A DNA stretch of 64,000 bases from Oleispira antarctica RB-8 (GTDB lineage: Bacteria > Pseudomonadota > Gammaproteobacteria > Pseudomonadales > Oceanobacteraceae): positions 1,821,350-1,885,349 of the forward strand of contig FO203512.1 in assembly GCA_000967895.1 (NCBI GenBank). Direction: 5' to 3'. The notes below the pieces were generated by a model. The model did no database searches, was not told where the DNA came from, and was given only the letters and a program-made list of their open reading frames with translations. Position numbers and translations under genes: made by a program. This document shows positions 41,717 to 51,113 of this stretch, piece after piece. Numbering within the stretch: position 1 is the stretch's first letter; every line of letters starts with the position of its first letter.

Positions 41717-42340
41717 ATGGCACAGAAGGAAACCGCGCAACGCATATTAGATGCGGCGGAAGCATTATTTTCTGAGAAAGGATTTGCCGAAACCTCGTTG
41801 AGAAATATTACGACAAAGGCAGGGGTTAATTTAGCAGCAGTCAATTATCACTTCGGTTCCAAAAAATCGTTGATACAAGCGATTTTTGCTCGCTATTTAA
41901 CGCCATTTAGCGAACAGTTTTCGGATCAGCTTGACATTATAGAGCTGCGAAAAAACACCCCTGATCAATTATTGAAGCTATTAGTTATCACCCTTAATAA
42001 ATCAGGTCTTGAAAATCCTGAAAAATTCGGCGTATTCATGCGTCTGCTAGGGTTAGCTTACAGTCAGGGACAGGGGCATTTACGCAAATTCTTAACCAGT
42101 GAATATGGTGAGGTTTTTAGTCGTTATATGAAAGAAATTAATCGCGTGACCCCAGAGTTAACACCGATGGAGCGCTTCTGGCGTATTCACTTTATGTTGG
42201 GTGCTGCGGTCTTTACGATGTCGAGTGTCGATTCTTTAATGGCGATGGCAGAGCATGATCTAGGAACGGAAACTGATGTTAAAGGGGTGATCTCACAACT
42301 AATGCCTTTCTTAGCAACAGGCTTAATGGCGAACGTTTAA
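41717..42340 (+). CDS. psrA: TetR-family fatty-acid regulator PsrA
   Basis: A 207-residue repressor. The N-terminal helix-turn-helix (GFAETSLRNITTKAGVNLAAVNYHFGSKKSLIQAIF) is nearly that of Pseudomonas PsrA, which senses long-chain fatty acids and controls beta-oxidation and rpoS. The ligand domain shares FMRLLGLAYSQGQGHLR and FWRIHFMLGAA. The position between lexA and nagZ equals that of P. aeruginosa. The next gene starts at the base after its stop, so it leads a psrA-ykuD-nagZ-mtnP operon. Confidence 0.9.
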   Translation: MAQKETAQRILDAAEALFSEKGFAETSLRNITTKAGVNLAAVNYHFGSKKSLIQAIFARYLTPFSEQFSDQLDIIELRKNTPDQLLKLLVITLNKSGLENPEKFGVFMRLLGLAYSQGQGHLRKFLTSEYGEVFSRYMKEINRVTPELTPMERFWRIHFMLGAAVFTMSSVDSLMAMAEHDLGTETDVKGVISQLMPFLATGLMANV

Positions 42341-42868
42341 ATGACAAACGATCACTTGTTAGAAAAAGTAGAAATATCAATACAAGATCAGCAGCTACGC
42401 CTGACCTTTGACGATGAAATAGTAAATTATTCTATATCAACGTCTAAGTTAGGCATTGGGCAGCAAAAAGGCTCTAATCAAACACCGCTAGGCTGGCATC
42501 AAATTCGAGCCAAAATAGGCGCCGGAGCCACTGAAAATACGGTTTTTATAGGGCGACGACCAACGGGTGAAATATACAGCCCAGAACTGGCCGCGCAGTT
42601 TCCACAGCGTGATTGGATTTTAACCCGCATATTATGGCTGAGTGGCTGTGAGATTGGCAATAATCGTTTAGGCAGTGTCGATAGTATGCAGCGTTACATC
42701 TATATTCATGGAACACCGGATAGCGAACCTATGGGCCGTGCGGAATCTCATGGTTGCGTGCGGATGAGAAATACTGATGTGATAGAGTTGTTTGATGCGC
42801 TCGATGTCGGTACGTTAATTTGGATTCAAAAACTACCCTTTGCGAGAATCTCATGTCGATCTGTGTGA
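42341..42868 (+). CDS. YkuD-domain L,D-transpeptidase/carboxypeptidase without signal peptide
   Basis: A 175-residue protein that is almost entirely a YkuD catalytic domain: HGTPDSEPMG (H123) and SHGCVRM (H137, catalytic C139). The N-terminus (MTNDHLLEKVEISIQDQQL) is polar with no signal peptide or anchor, so it should stay in the cytoplasm. That is unusual for L,D-transpeptidases. It matches the cytoplasmic L,D-carboxypeptidase ElsL/LdtK of Acinetobacter, which trims recycled tetrapeptides. It starts directly at the psrA stop and overlaps nagZ by 16 bp, so a peptidoglycan-recycling role is likely (inference). Confidence 0.8.
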   Translation: MTNDHLLEKVEISIQDQQLRLTFDDEIVNYSISTSKLGIGQQKGSNQTPLGWHQIRAKIGAGATENTVFIGRRPTGEIYSPELAAQFPQRDWILTRILWLSGCEIGNNRLGSVDSMQRYIYIHGTPDSEPMGRAESHGCVRMRNTDVIELFDALDVGTLIWIQKLPFARISCRSV

Positions 42869-43878
42869 TGGCGGATATTGAAGGTCTTGAACTAACCTCA
42901 GCGGATAAACTGTTTTTATTACAGCCTGAAATTGCAGGCCTGATTCTGTTTAGTCGAAATTACCGCGACCCTAAACAATTAAAAGTATTATGTAGCAGCA
43001 TCAAAGCATTGCGTGCCGATTTAATTATCTCGGTTGATCAAGAAGGTGGGCGAGTTCAGCGATTTCGTGAAGGTTTTTTACGATTACCGGCGATGCGACG
43101 TTTAGGTGAATCTTTCGTCATTAATCAGACTAACGCTTTAAACCAATCTTATTCTCTTGGTTGGCTGATGGCAGCAGAATTAATAGAACACGGTATCGAT
43201 ATCAGTTTTGCCCCGGTTTTAGATTTGGATTTTGGTCGTTCTGGCGTGATTGGTGATCGTGCTTTTGCAACCGATCCAGAAGATGTTTATCAGCTTTCAA
43301 AAGCCTTCATTAACGGCATGAAAAACGCCGGAATGTCGGCAACAGCAAAACACTTTCCTGGGCATGGGCATGTAGAAGCTGATTCTCATAAAGAACTTCC
43401 TACTGATCCAAGAACGTATGATGTCCTAAATCAACAAGATTTAATGCCCTTCAAAAAGCTAATCGACGAAGGTGAACTGAGCGCTATTATGCCAGCGCAT
43501 GTTATTTACCCTGATATTGATGCGCAGTTCACTGCTGGGTTTTCTGCAATCTGGCTACAAAAAATCCTCCGTGAAGCGTTAGGCTTTAAAGGCTTAATTT
43601 ATAGTGATGATTTATCAATGGAGGGCGCAGCGGCATCTGGGGTACCCGCTGTAAGGGCAGAAAAAGCAAAAGAAGCGGGCTGTAATGTTTTGTTGATTTG
43701 TAATAATCGAGAAGCAGCGCAAGAAATTGTGGATACGGTGCGAGAGCAACGATGGCCATTGTTAAGTTTAGAAAATATGCAAGCGCGTGGCTCTGTGGTA
43801 GGAAATCTCTATCAAAGTTCACAGTGGCTTGAGCATAACCAAGCGGCCAGTGAGCTTCTGCAATCACCCAATAAATAA
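42853..43878 (+). CDS. nagZ: Beta-N-acetylhexosaminidase
   Basis: Cytoplasmic glycoside hydrolase family 3 enzyme that removes GlcNAc from GlcNAc-anhydroMur-peptides in peptidoglycan recycling. 341 residues from the ATG at 42853; a TTG further up in frame is rejected because it gives a non-family extension. Visible are VDQEGGRVQR, the KHFPGHG loop at 166-172 with the mobile histidine in EADSH (H179), and the SDDL nucleophile region at 251-254. Overlaps the YkuD gene by 16 bp; 9 bp before mtnP. Confidence 0.95.
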   Translation: MSICVMADIEGLELTSADKLFLLQPEIAGLILFSRNYRDPKQLKVLCSSIKALRADLIISVDQEGGRVQRFREGFLRLPAMRRLGESFVINQTNALNQSYSLGWLMAAELIEHGIDISFAPVLDLDFGRSGVIGDRAFATDPEDVYQLSKAFINGMKNAGMSATAKHFPGHGHVEADSHKELPTDPRTYDVLNQQDLMPFKKLIDEGELSAIMPAHVIYPDIDAQFTAGFSAIWLQKILREALGFKGLIYSDDLSMEGAAASGVPAVRAEKAKEAGCNVLLICNNREAAQEIVDTVREQRWPLLSLENMQARGSVVGNLYQSSQWLEHNQAASELLQSPNK

Positions 43879-43887
43879 GGTTAATAC

Positions 43888-44634
43888 GTGCAAACACTTG
43901 CGATTATCGGTGGCACAGGGCTAACCGAGCTGCCCGAGCTGAATGATAAAAAAGTTCATCAAAATATTAATACTGACTTAGGCAAGCCCAGTGGCGATAT
44001 TATAGAAGGTGAATTACACGGTCAGCGATTATTATTCCTACCGCGCCATGGGGAACTTCAAGCAGTGGCTCCCCATAGAATTAATTATCGAGCGAATATG
44101 CTGGCGCTGCAGCAGTTGGGCGCTGAAAACATTATTGCAGTCAATGCCGTGGGAGGTATCCATTGCGATGCCATAGCGGGCCACATGTCAGTACCTCATC
44201 AGATTGTTGATTATACTTGGGGCCGGGAACATACTTTTTTTGATGGGCTTTTTAAGCCTTTGGACCATATTGAATTTAGCCACCCTTACGATGAAATATT
44301 ACGGCAAAAACTGATTGGTATTTTATCAAAACAACGCTTGAATCATGGTTATAGTGATACGGGGGTTTATGCTGCTACTCAAGGGCCGCGTCTTGAAAGC
44401 ATTGCTGAAATTAAACGTTTAGAGCGTGACGGCTGTGATTTGGTTGGGATGACAGGTATGCCAGAAGCGGCGCTTGCGCGCGAGTTGAATATCCCATACG
44501 CCAGTCTTTGCTTAGTCGTGAATCCCGCTGCTGGAAAGTCAGATGCTCTTATTACGATAGAAGATATACGGCAAGTGTTAACACAAGGCATGCAAGAGAT
44601 TAAGGAGATCATTGTCGCGTTCACTAAAGCTTAA
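43888..44634 (+). CDS. mtnP: S-methyl-5'-thioinosine phosphorylase
   Basis: Purine-nucleoside phosphorylase of the MTAP family acting in methylthioadenosine salvage. 248 residues. The phosphate-binding GGTGLTELPEL, PRHGELQAVAPHRINYRANM and the MTGMPEAALARELNIPYASL core are typical. In P. aeruginosa the orthologue at the same locus (PA3004) uses methylthioinosine. The start is GTG with AAGG 8-11 nt upstream. Last gene of the psrA operon; an inverted repeat follows at 44652. Confidence 0.88.
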   Translation: MQTLAIIGGTGLTELPELNDKKVHQNINTDLGKPSGDIIEGELHGQRLLFLPRHGELQAVAPHRINYRANMLALQQLGAENIIAVNAVGGIHCDAIAGHMSVPHQIVDYTWGREHTFFDGLFKPLDHIEFSHPYDEILRQKLIGILSKQRLNHGYSDTGVYAATQGPRLESIAEIKRLERDGCDLVGMTGMPEAALARELNIPYASLCLVVNPAAGKSDALITIEDIRQVLTQGMQEIKEIIVAFTKA

Positions 44635-44651
44635 ATCTGTTACAAAAATTA

Positions 44652-44674
44652 ACACTTTAGTAAGTATAAAGTGT
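44652..44674. terminator. Hairpin after mtnP
   Basis: ACACTTTA and TAAAGTGT pair around GTAAGTA. Low GC and no T-run, so terminator function is uncertain. Confidence 0.35.
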
Positions 44675-44761
44675 GAAAGCGAACATCATTTTTACGCAAG
44701 CTATTTGCTAGTATCGCACCCATTGAAATAAGGCATAAAGCCATATAATAAAGGGTCAAAC

Positions 44762-47700
44762 ATGAAGTACCTATTAGTGGTATTAGCAATACTCATACTC
44801 AGTGCTTGTGGGGAAACGCCCTCTGGAAAACAAACGGTCGAATTAGAGCAGCCTTCAGGACAACCTAATGCTCCTGTTCCTACAATACAAAATCTACAAA
44901 TTTCTAATACTAGCCAGTCGGCCATCACTCTACGCTGGAGTGACGATAATAATGCGCACGGTTATCGTGTTCGTCGTGATGGTGATGTTATTACGGTGCT
45001 GTCATCCGGTTTATTTGCGTTTGCCGATACAAATCTGGATGAAGGTAAAGAATATCATTATGAGGTCGTTGCCTTTGATAGTAAGGGGCGAGAATCTGAA
45101 GCATTAGAAATAAAGGCGACAACCTTTTTAAACAATGCACCATCAATTAACACTTCATTAAATCGTTTAATCGTTATTGATTCAGCGCCAACATCACAAG
45201 TTATTACCCAAATTGATGCAAGTGATCTTGACGGCCATGCATTGAGTTTTAGTCTAAAAGAAACGAATAATTCAAAGGGTATTCACTCATTTTTTAAGAT
45301 TGATGATCGTGGTGCAATTCAAGTTAACGGCTCACTTTTTGAACTCTCTGGTAGGGTATTTAATTTACAGGTAGAAGTGAGTGATGGTTTTAGCATCAGC
45401 AGCTTAGGCTTTCAGTTAGGGGTTGTAGCGACAACCTCAAATATTGATCATCAAGGCATATCTAGAAACGTCTATAACGATGGCACTATTAGCGATGATC
45501 TTACCGTACTCAAAAACTTAGCCGCCTTCCCAGATTCACCTTCGTCATCGAGTATCGAACCCAAATTTCAGTCACCTTCTAATGTGGGTGATCAGTATGG
45601 GCAAAGAATGCTCGGGTACTTGGTGCCGCCAGTCTCCGGTGAGTATCAATTTTGGATTGCGGCCGACGATAGCGCAGAGCTGTCCTTGAGCAGAGATCAT
45701 TTAACAGAAAATCTGCAGGTGATTGCCAGCGTACCTAGCTGGACAAGCCCAGAAACCTGGAATACTTACCCTGAACAAGCTTCAGCCGCAATAATGTTAG
45801 ACGCTGGAAAGCCTTATGCCATTCAATCATTAATGGTTGAGCTGGGAGGCGGCGATCATCTCTCGGTTGCTTGGAAAGGGCCCAATATTCCTCAAAATAT
45901 TATCCCAAATGCCTACTTACGTTTGCCGTTAGACTTTGAATCGCCCAGCCAAGTTAGAGAGTTAAACTGGGCTAAAACGTCAGACAGCTCGGTGATTTTA
46001 CAGTGGCAAGCAGCACAAGATAATGTGGCGGTAAAACACTATGAAATTTATAATCGCGGAGAAAAAATTGCGACTACTGATGAATTAACGATAGAAATTA
46101 CAGGCTTAATAAGTGCAACCCGCTACGATATTTCAGTACGGGCCGTCGATAAGGCTGGAAATCGATCATTAAGCAGCAGCATGTTTGCAATTATCATTGA
46201 CGATTTAATTGCTCCAAGTCGAATCTCTGGCTTAGTGGCTACCGAAATAGGGCATGATGCTATTACGCTGAATTGGAATGCCGCCAGCGACGAACGAAAT
46301 AAACCGATTCTTTATCGCATTTATCAGCAGCAAGCGTTGATTGCTCAAACGTATGATACTCAGTGGCGTATACCAGCACTCACTGCTGACACCGAGTATC
46401 AGTTTTATGTTGAAGCGTTAGACGAAGCAGGAAATAGCGCAGGCCCATCTGTAGTTTTAACGTCTAATACCCTGGTGCTTGAAGACGCTACGCCCGTATT
46501 CTCTTTTTCTCATTACGAATTCATCGTTCCTACGAATCGAAATCAAGGTGTTGGCAATGCGACTAATTTGCACATTGGTCAACTAGATTTTGTGCTTAAG
46601 GGCGAATATAGCGGTGCCGAATCCGTACAAATGAGCATCATTACAGGTAACGATGCCAATCATTTCTCGCTGTCTAACGACGGTGAATTATCTTTAATCT
46701 CGCCTTTCGTCGAAGACGGTAATCAGCATTTCACGTTAACCGTAGCTATTCAATTAGAAGATAACCTAACGCAAACCGAAGTAACCGTATATGCCGTAGC
46801 CGCTGAAAATTTTGTGGTACAAGGTGCTTTCCAGCAAGTTTGGACAGACATATCAGGTGACACGATTGCCGATATTAACACTCAGAAAGCCGTTGCTAGC
46901 CAGCAAGTTCTGACCAACTTCAAAAGCACTACTGCGATGGGTGATCGCTACGCACAAAAAGTCAGTGCTTATTTATCGGTTCCGGAAGATGGGCTTTATG
47001 ATTTTTGGATTGCCTCAGACGATGCCAGTGAATTGCGCATCAGTCCTGATATTAGTGCCGAAAAAGCGGAATTGGTCGCTCGTATTAATGGCTACAGTGG
47101 TGAAAATAATTGGGGAAACAACTCTCAGGTAAAAACTCAGATATCATTAAAAGCAGGTCAGTTTTATTACATAGAAGCATTGCATAAAGAAGGGACGGGT
47201 GGCGATCACATGTCGGTTGCTTGGCAGGGGCCTAATGTAGCAAAAGACTTATTGAGTCATCAATACTTATATCCGACGAGTAGCTTTATTCCCGCAAGTA
47301 TTAAAGTAGATAACGCGTATCAAACAAACTTCACTCAGTTGGGTAATCAAATTCAGCTTGAACTGTTAGTTGACGAGCTTAATGCCGGTTATCCGTTGGT
47401 GATTTATTACGGCGAGATGGATGCAGGAAAAACCGCGACGGGTTGGCAGCATCAACTATCAGTTGCAGGTTTGACGGCTGGACAGCACCAAATCTTACTC
47501 GAAAATATAAACGCAGGTAGTCGTTATTATATTCGCGTCGAAACTCAGAGTCCTTTATCTCCTGAAAATCATTCAAGCTGGAGCGATCATGTCCTCGTGG
47601 TTGATACCGTCGTGATCGATGAGAGCAAGACCGTCGGAGAAGCATTACCGCAGTCGCTATCGTTGACGGTTAATATTGAAGGTGAGGATTTAATGATTGA

Positions 47701-49666
47701 ATTAGAAAAGCATTCTGTAAGGTCTCCGAACTATCAATTATTAACCTTTGACGAACGTCGTTTACAGCAATATCAAACAGTATCACCCATGCCCGAAGTA
47801 CGAACGTATCGTGGACACATTAGTAATAATGATTTTAGAGTGGTCACCGGTGTCGTGGATAAAAATGGCACTCTTTACTTATCCGCTTGGGGCGGAGATC
47901 GTCATCATTGGGGTAGAAATATTGATATCAGTGCACAGATTAACCCAGATGCATTAGGCAATAGCGAAAGCTCAACGACGGAAATGAAAATTAATTTTTC
48001 AGCCCCAGAAATAGTCGATAACCGTTTATACCTTCCCAGACCCGGACGTGATTTTCATAATAACCTAGCCCGAGTTTCTTTTTTACATGAGCATACGCAG
48101 TTTAGTAGCCAAGCTGGTGGCAGCATTATCAATGCCATCGCACAAATGGAAGGACACATTAATGAACTGGATTATGTCTGGGCGCAAAAAACAGGTTTAC
48201 GCTGGGATATTGGACGCGCGTTAATTGAGGTGAAGGGCAGTACCAGTACGGCAACGCAAGATCGTCCAGCTGCAAAAGATAGTGCGAACTTCAGTATGGA
48301 CTTTCAAGACCCTATTAATGGAGGGCATTGCTGGGGTGGTGGTGATTGGTTAGGTTGCGTTGCAAATTATACAATGAGCTGGGGTTTCACTCATGAAGTG
48401 GGCCATAACTTTGGTTTAGGCCATGGTGAGCAGACCGACAGCAATTACCAGATTCAGCAACCCTCCACACAGATGGGCAATATGCAGGCGTGGAAAACCA
48501 CTCATCGTTTACAGCGAGGCACTAAATTTAAACCTGCTGAAGCCTTAACGAATCCTATGCTACCAGCAACGTTTAAAGATTATTTAACGGTTTATCAAAA
48601 TGAGAGCGGCACGATTAATCCACTCGACAATGATTATGATGCCAACGGTGATGTCTTAAAGATTGAAAGCTTTGAGGCGACAACATTACAAGGTGGTCGT
48701 ATTGTTGAAAACCCAAGTGATAGCGGCATCTTAATTTATACACCCGCAATTGATTTTGTAGGGGTGGATCAGTTTAGTTACGTTGCGTCAGATTCACAGG
48801 GTTACAAAACAAAAGGCCCCGTGCAAATTCAAGTATTGGGCAGTGTCTTAACGGCAAACGGTCTAGTGGCTCATTGGGATATGGACACACTCGATGCCCA
48901 TGTAATCACAGACTTGTCTGGGCACGGTAATGATTTAACCGCGCCTGACTTAAACCGTATTGCACCGACGATTACTGTAGATACGACCCTTGCTGATGTG
49001 CAGGTGCTTGGTCCTAATAATCAAAATAACCAAGCATTGTCGATTCCACTTATGGCATCCAATGCAAAAGCCAATGATGCTATTGGCCATTCATTATTAC
49101 CTCACAACTTAGACCCCGGGCAGAAAAGTTTTACTGCCACAATGTGGTTTAAATATTCAAACATAAATGGCAATAAACTATTAATCGGCAAGTCTTCGGC
49201 AGGCCCCAATAATATGGAATACGGTGGTTGGGAAATTCGCAGCGAAGCGAATGACGATAGCAACTGGCTTGAAATGCAAGTTAACTACCGAGATCGATTG
49301 ATGAAAAATAATCAGGTAGTAATAACACAAACCGCCGCTTTGAGAGATGGTGTTTGGCATCATGTAGCGATGGTGATTGATCGCGAAAATAATGAATTAC
49401 GCGGTTACTTAGACGGTGCGGGGTTAACAGACATAGGAATATTGCCCGTGGGGAATGGCCCGATTATGGCCGCAATGAACAGCTCAGGCTATGGTGGTGG
49501 CTCACCCTTTAGAGTTGGAGGTCATGCTTCGGTAGCCTGTACTGATGGCGTGAATGACGGTGATGCAGAAGTGTGCACAACAACAGAAGGACAGGCTTTT
49601 GATAATGTGAAACTCTTTAATAAAGCATTAACCGAAGCCGAAATCGTTGCACTCTTTAACGAATAA
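44762..49666 (+). CDS. Large multidomain lipoprotein with metzincin-type protease motif
   Basis: A 1634-residue lipoprotein: the signal ends in LSAC at residue 16. Domains in order: fibronectin III (about 41-110), cadherin-like (125-220), PA14 (226-385), two fibronectin III (393-570), a cadherin-like stretch, a second PA14 (683-840), a beta-rich region, a metalloprotease-like region (about 1060-1270), an Ig-like repeat (1275-1365) and a C-terminal LamG/concanavalin-like domain (1365-1634). The zinc motif HEVGHNFGLGH starts at H1211 and fits HExxHxxGxxH, as in metzincins such as the M66 (StcE/TagA) family. PA14 and LamG suggest carbohydrate binding. A surface-bound glycoprotein- or matrix-degrading enzyme is a reasonable guess. 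Confidence 0.75.
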   Translation: MKYLLVVLAILILSACGETPSGKQTVELEQPSGQPNAPVPTIQNLQISNTSQSAITLRWSDDNNAHGYRVRRDGDVITVLSSGLFAFADTNLDEGKEYHYEVVAFDSKGRESEALEIKATTFLNNAPSINTSLNRLIVIDSAPTSQVITQIDASDLDGHALSFSLKETNNSKGIHSFFKIDDRGAIQVNGSLFELSGRVFNLQVEVSDGFSISSLGFQLGVVATTSNIDHQGISRNVYNDGTISDDLTVLKNLAAFPDSPSSSSIEPKFQSPSNVGDQYGQRMLGYLVPPVSGEYQFWIAADDSAELSLSRDHLTENLQVIASVPSWTSPETWNTYPEQASAAIMLDAGKPYAIQSLMVELGGGDHLSVAWKGPNIPQNIIPNAYLRLPLDFESPSQVRELNWAKTSDSSVILQWQAAQDNVAVKHYEIYNRGEKIATTDELTIEITGLISATRYDISVRAVDKAGNRSLSSSMFAIIIDDLIAPSRISGLVATEIGHDAITLNWNAASDERNKPILYRIYQQQALIAQTYDTQWRIPALTADTEYQFYVEALDEAGNSAGPSVVLTSNTLVLEDATPVFSFSHYEFIVPTNRNQGVGNATNLHIGQLDFVLKGEYSGAESVQMSIITGNDANHFSLSNDGELSLISPFVEDGNQHFTLTVAIQLEDNLTQTEVTVYAVAAENFVVQGAFQQVWTDISGDTIADINTQKAVASQQVLTNFKSTTAMGDRYAQKVSAYLSVPEDGLYDFWIASDDASELRISPDISAEKAELVARINGYSGENNWGNNSQVKTQISLKAGQFYYIEALHKEGTGGDHMSVAWQGPNVAKDLLSHQYLYPTSSFIPASIKVDNAYQTNFTQLGNQIQLELLVDELNAGYPLVIYYGEMDAGKTATGWQHQLSVAGLTAGQHQILLENINAGSRYYIRVETQSPLSPENHSSWSDHVLVVDTVVIDESKTVGEALPQSLSLTVNIEGEDLMIELEKHSVRSPNYQLLTFDERRLQQYQTVSPMPEVRTYRGHISNNDFRVVTGVVDKNGTLYLSAWGGDRHHWGRNIDISAQINPDALGNSESSTTEMKINFSAPEIVDNRLYLPRPGRDFHNNLARVSFLHEHTQFSSQAGGSIINAIAQMEGHINELDYVWAQKTGLRWDIGRALIEVKGSTSTATQDRPAAKDSANFSMDFQDPINGGHCWGGGDWLGCVANYTMSWGFTHEVGHNFGLGHGEQTDSNYQIQQPSTQMGNMQAWKTTHRLQRGTKFKPAEALTNPMLPATFKDYLTVYQNESGTINPLDNDYDANGDVLKIESFEATTLQGGRIVENPSDSGILIYTPAIDFVGVDQFSYVASDSQGYKTKGPVQIQVLGSVLTANGLVAHWDMDTLDAHVITDLSGHGNDLTAPDLNRIAPTITVDTTLADVQVLGPNNQNNQALSIPLMASNAKANDAIGHSLLPHNLDPGQKSFTATMWFKYSNINGNKLLIGKSSAGPNNMEYGGWEIRSEANDDSNWLEMQVNYRDRLMKNNQVVITQTAALRDGVWHHVAMVIDRENNELRGYLDGAGLTDIGILPVGNGPIMAAMNSSGYGGGSPFRVGGHASVACTDGVNDGDAEVCTTTEGQAFDNVKLFNKALTEAEIVALFNE

Positions 49667-49687
49667 AAAGCGCTTCAATTAAACAGG

Positions 49688-49724
49688 GGCTCAACTTTCA
49701 AGGAATTAATTCTTAAATTGAGCC
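49688..49724. terminator. Bidirectional hairpin between convergent genes
   Basis: GGCTCAA (49688-49694) and TTGAGCC (49718-49724) pair, with an inner AAGGAATTAATTCTT palindrome. It overlaps the end of the DM13 gene. Confidence 0.5.
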
Positions 49725-50188
49725 GCTGTAATAAACTGGTTAAACGCCTCACACCAAATAACAACAGAGTTGTATTTTTCGACGTTGATATCATTGCCCA
49801 AAGGCAAAACATAATGACCAAAGCTTTTAATCTTGCCGACCTCCACCATCGAAGATTTTAACTGGATAAACTCACTCTCAGTCTCAATGAATTTTTGGGA
49901 AAGATATAAACGATAATCTGGTCCAGGGGCTAAAGCGCCTTGAAAAACAATATAATCATCCCCGATAGAAAACGTTCCTTTACCCCAGTGCAACCAATCT
50001 GAATCTATTAAGTCATCCGCAATGGTCGCGAGGTAGCGAGTATTTTTAATGCTTAAGGCAAGAGCCCCAGAACTGATGTCGGCCGGTGCCATAAAAATGG
50101 GTAGAGAATAAATACCCAGCAAAAAAGCGAAAACCGCAACGACCAAGTGGCTAATAGCGAGTAGAGTAATACGTTTGATGTACTTCAT
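49706..50188 (-). CDS. DM13-domain membrane-anchored protein
   Basis: A 160-residue protein with one N-terminal hydrophobic helix (about residues 8-32), anchor or signal. The DM13 domain (about 65-155) shows GKGTFSIGDDYIVFQG, PGPDYRLYLS and the closing VVIWCEAFNQFITAAQ. DM13 domains are proposed electron-transfer or redox modules and often hold a conserved cysteine, here in IWCEAF. It lies just downstream of merR on the same strand (52 bp), so the two may be co-expressed. Function unknown. Confidence 0.75.
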   Translation of the reverse strand: MKYIKRITLLAISHLVVAVFAFLLGIYSLPIFMAPADISSGALALSIKNTRYLATIADDLIDSDWLHWGKGTFSIGDDYIVFQGALAPGPDYRLYLSQKFIETESEFIQLKSSMVEVGKIKSFGHYVLPLGNDINVEKYNSVVIWCEAFNQFITAAQFKN

Positions 50189-50240
50189 AATAATCTCTAA
50201 ATAATATTATTTAACGTCGTGAATCAATACCAAAACGATG

Positions 50241-50693
50241 CTATTCATCACAGCAACCTTCTTCTTTATAATCATCTGTCGGGCTAGAAAACCCCTCAAT
50301 CAAATGACAAATATGTTCACCTGTCGGTGTGCAGTCAGGCTGAGTTTGCCAGCGTGCCATCGCTTCTTGCATCTGTTTATAAGTCGCCTGCATTTTCGCA
50401 ATTTTCGCTGCCGTCTCTTTTAATCTAGCGTCCATAATAATACGAACCTGAGGGCAGGGCGACTCTCCGAAGCTGGCTTGATCGATAATGGTTTGAATGT
50501 CCGCCAATGAAAAACCAAGTGATTTTGCCTGCAAAATAAAATGCAGACGCTTAACATCTTCGCTATGAAAGCGTTTGTAGCCATTGCTGGGGTCACGTTC
50601 GGGATTGATCAACCCACTGCGAACATAGTGACGCACAGTATCCGCACTAATACTCAGCTGTTTAGCCAGCTGAGAAACTGTTAAAGAAGTCAT
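50241..50693 (-). CDS. MerR-family metal-responsive regulator
   Basis: A 150-residue activator. The N-terminal winged helix MTSLTVSQLAKQLSISADTVRHYVRSGL is followed by the dimerisation helix. Cysteines lie where ZntR/PbrR-type proteins bind metal: C80 (SPCPQ), C120 (DCTPTGEHIC) and a C-terminal CC. This points to Zn, Cd or Pb sensing, without proof. No efflux pump gene is adjacent. A short palindrome at 50722-50739 lies 29 bp upstream and may be its operator. Confidence 0.82.
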   Translation of the reverse strand: MTSLTVSQLAKQLSISADTVRHYVRSGLINPERDPSNGYKRFHSEDVKRLHFILQAKSLGFSLADIQTIIDQASFGESPCPQVRIIMDARLKETAAKIAKMQATYKQMQEAMARWQTQPDCTPTGEHICHLIEGFSSPTDDYKEEGCCDE

Positions 50694-51113
50694 AAGTCGC
50701 TACTCTGCTTTTTGTCGATTCAGCTTACACCATAAAGCTGTGAGTAACACGCAGGTAAGGTGCTACTGGTCGTAATTCTAAATCACGCTAACGTCTTTAA
50801 ATTAAAAGACGGTTATTTATGCAGTTGATTTTGAGTTTTCCCCATTTCAGTGCGCGTTTGTTCAGGGCCGTTATTTAAAAATGCGCGCTTGCACTGGAAC
50901 AATGTAAGATAATGTAGCAGAATCAATGCATTATCAATATTGATAGCAGACATAACGAGACCCTCGTTATGTCATATAGAAAAATGTAAACGCGCATGCG
51001 CGTATTTCTGGAGCTTGGAAATGGATTTCATTAATTACCGAGTTAAATCAATTAGTTGTGCTGGAATTGAAAAAAGTCACTTCCGTGCAAACGCGCATGC
51101 GCATTATTAAGCT
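50694..51113. other. Non-coding left flank of the cassette array
   Basis: About 420 bp without a credible gene but with several palindromes. An imperfect stem at 50788-50815 (AACGTCTTT / AAAGACGGTT, one extra base) is first. An attC-like stem follows at 50846-50898 (TTTCAGTGC / GCACTGGAA with two unpaired T). A perfect 11-bp hairpin lies at 50949-50973 (GACATAACGAG-ACC-CTCGTTATGTC). AAACGCGCATGCGC occurs twice, at 50988-51001 and 51089-51102. Core-like GTTAAAT occurs at 51042 and 51114. An attI relic or degenerate attC sites are possible readings. No integrase remnant was found. Confidence 0.5.
50722..50739 (-). promoter_or_regulatory. Candidate MerR operator
   Basis: AGCTT and AAGCT flank an 8-nt centre (plus strand AGCTTACACCATAAAGCT), directly upstream of merR. 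Confidence 0.35.

Noticed and set aside
42820-42852. TTG start for nagZ
   Set aside because: It adds non-family residues read from the YkuD gene; the ATG at 42853 fits the family.
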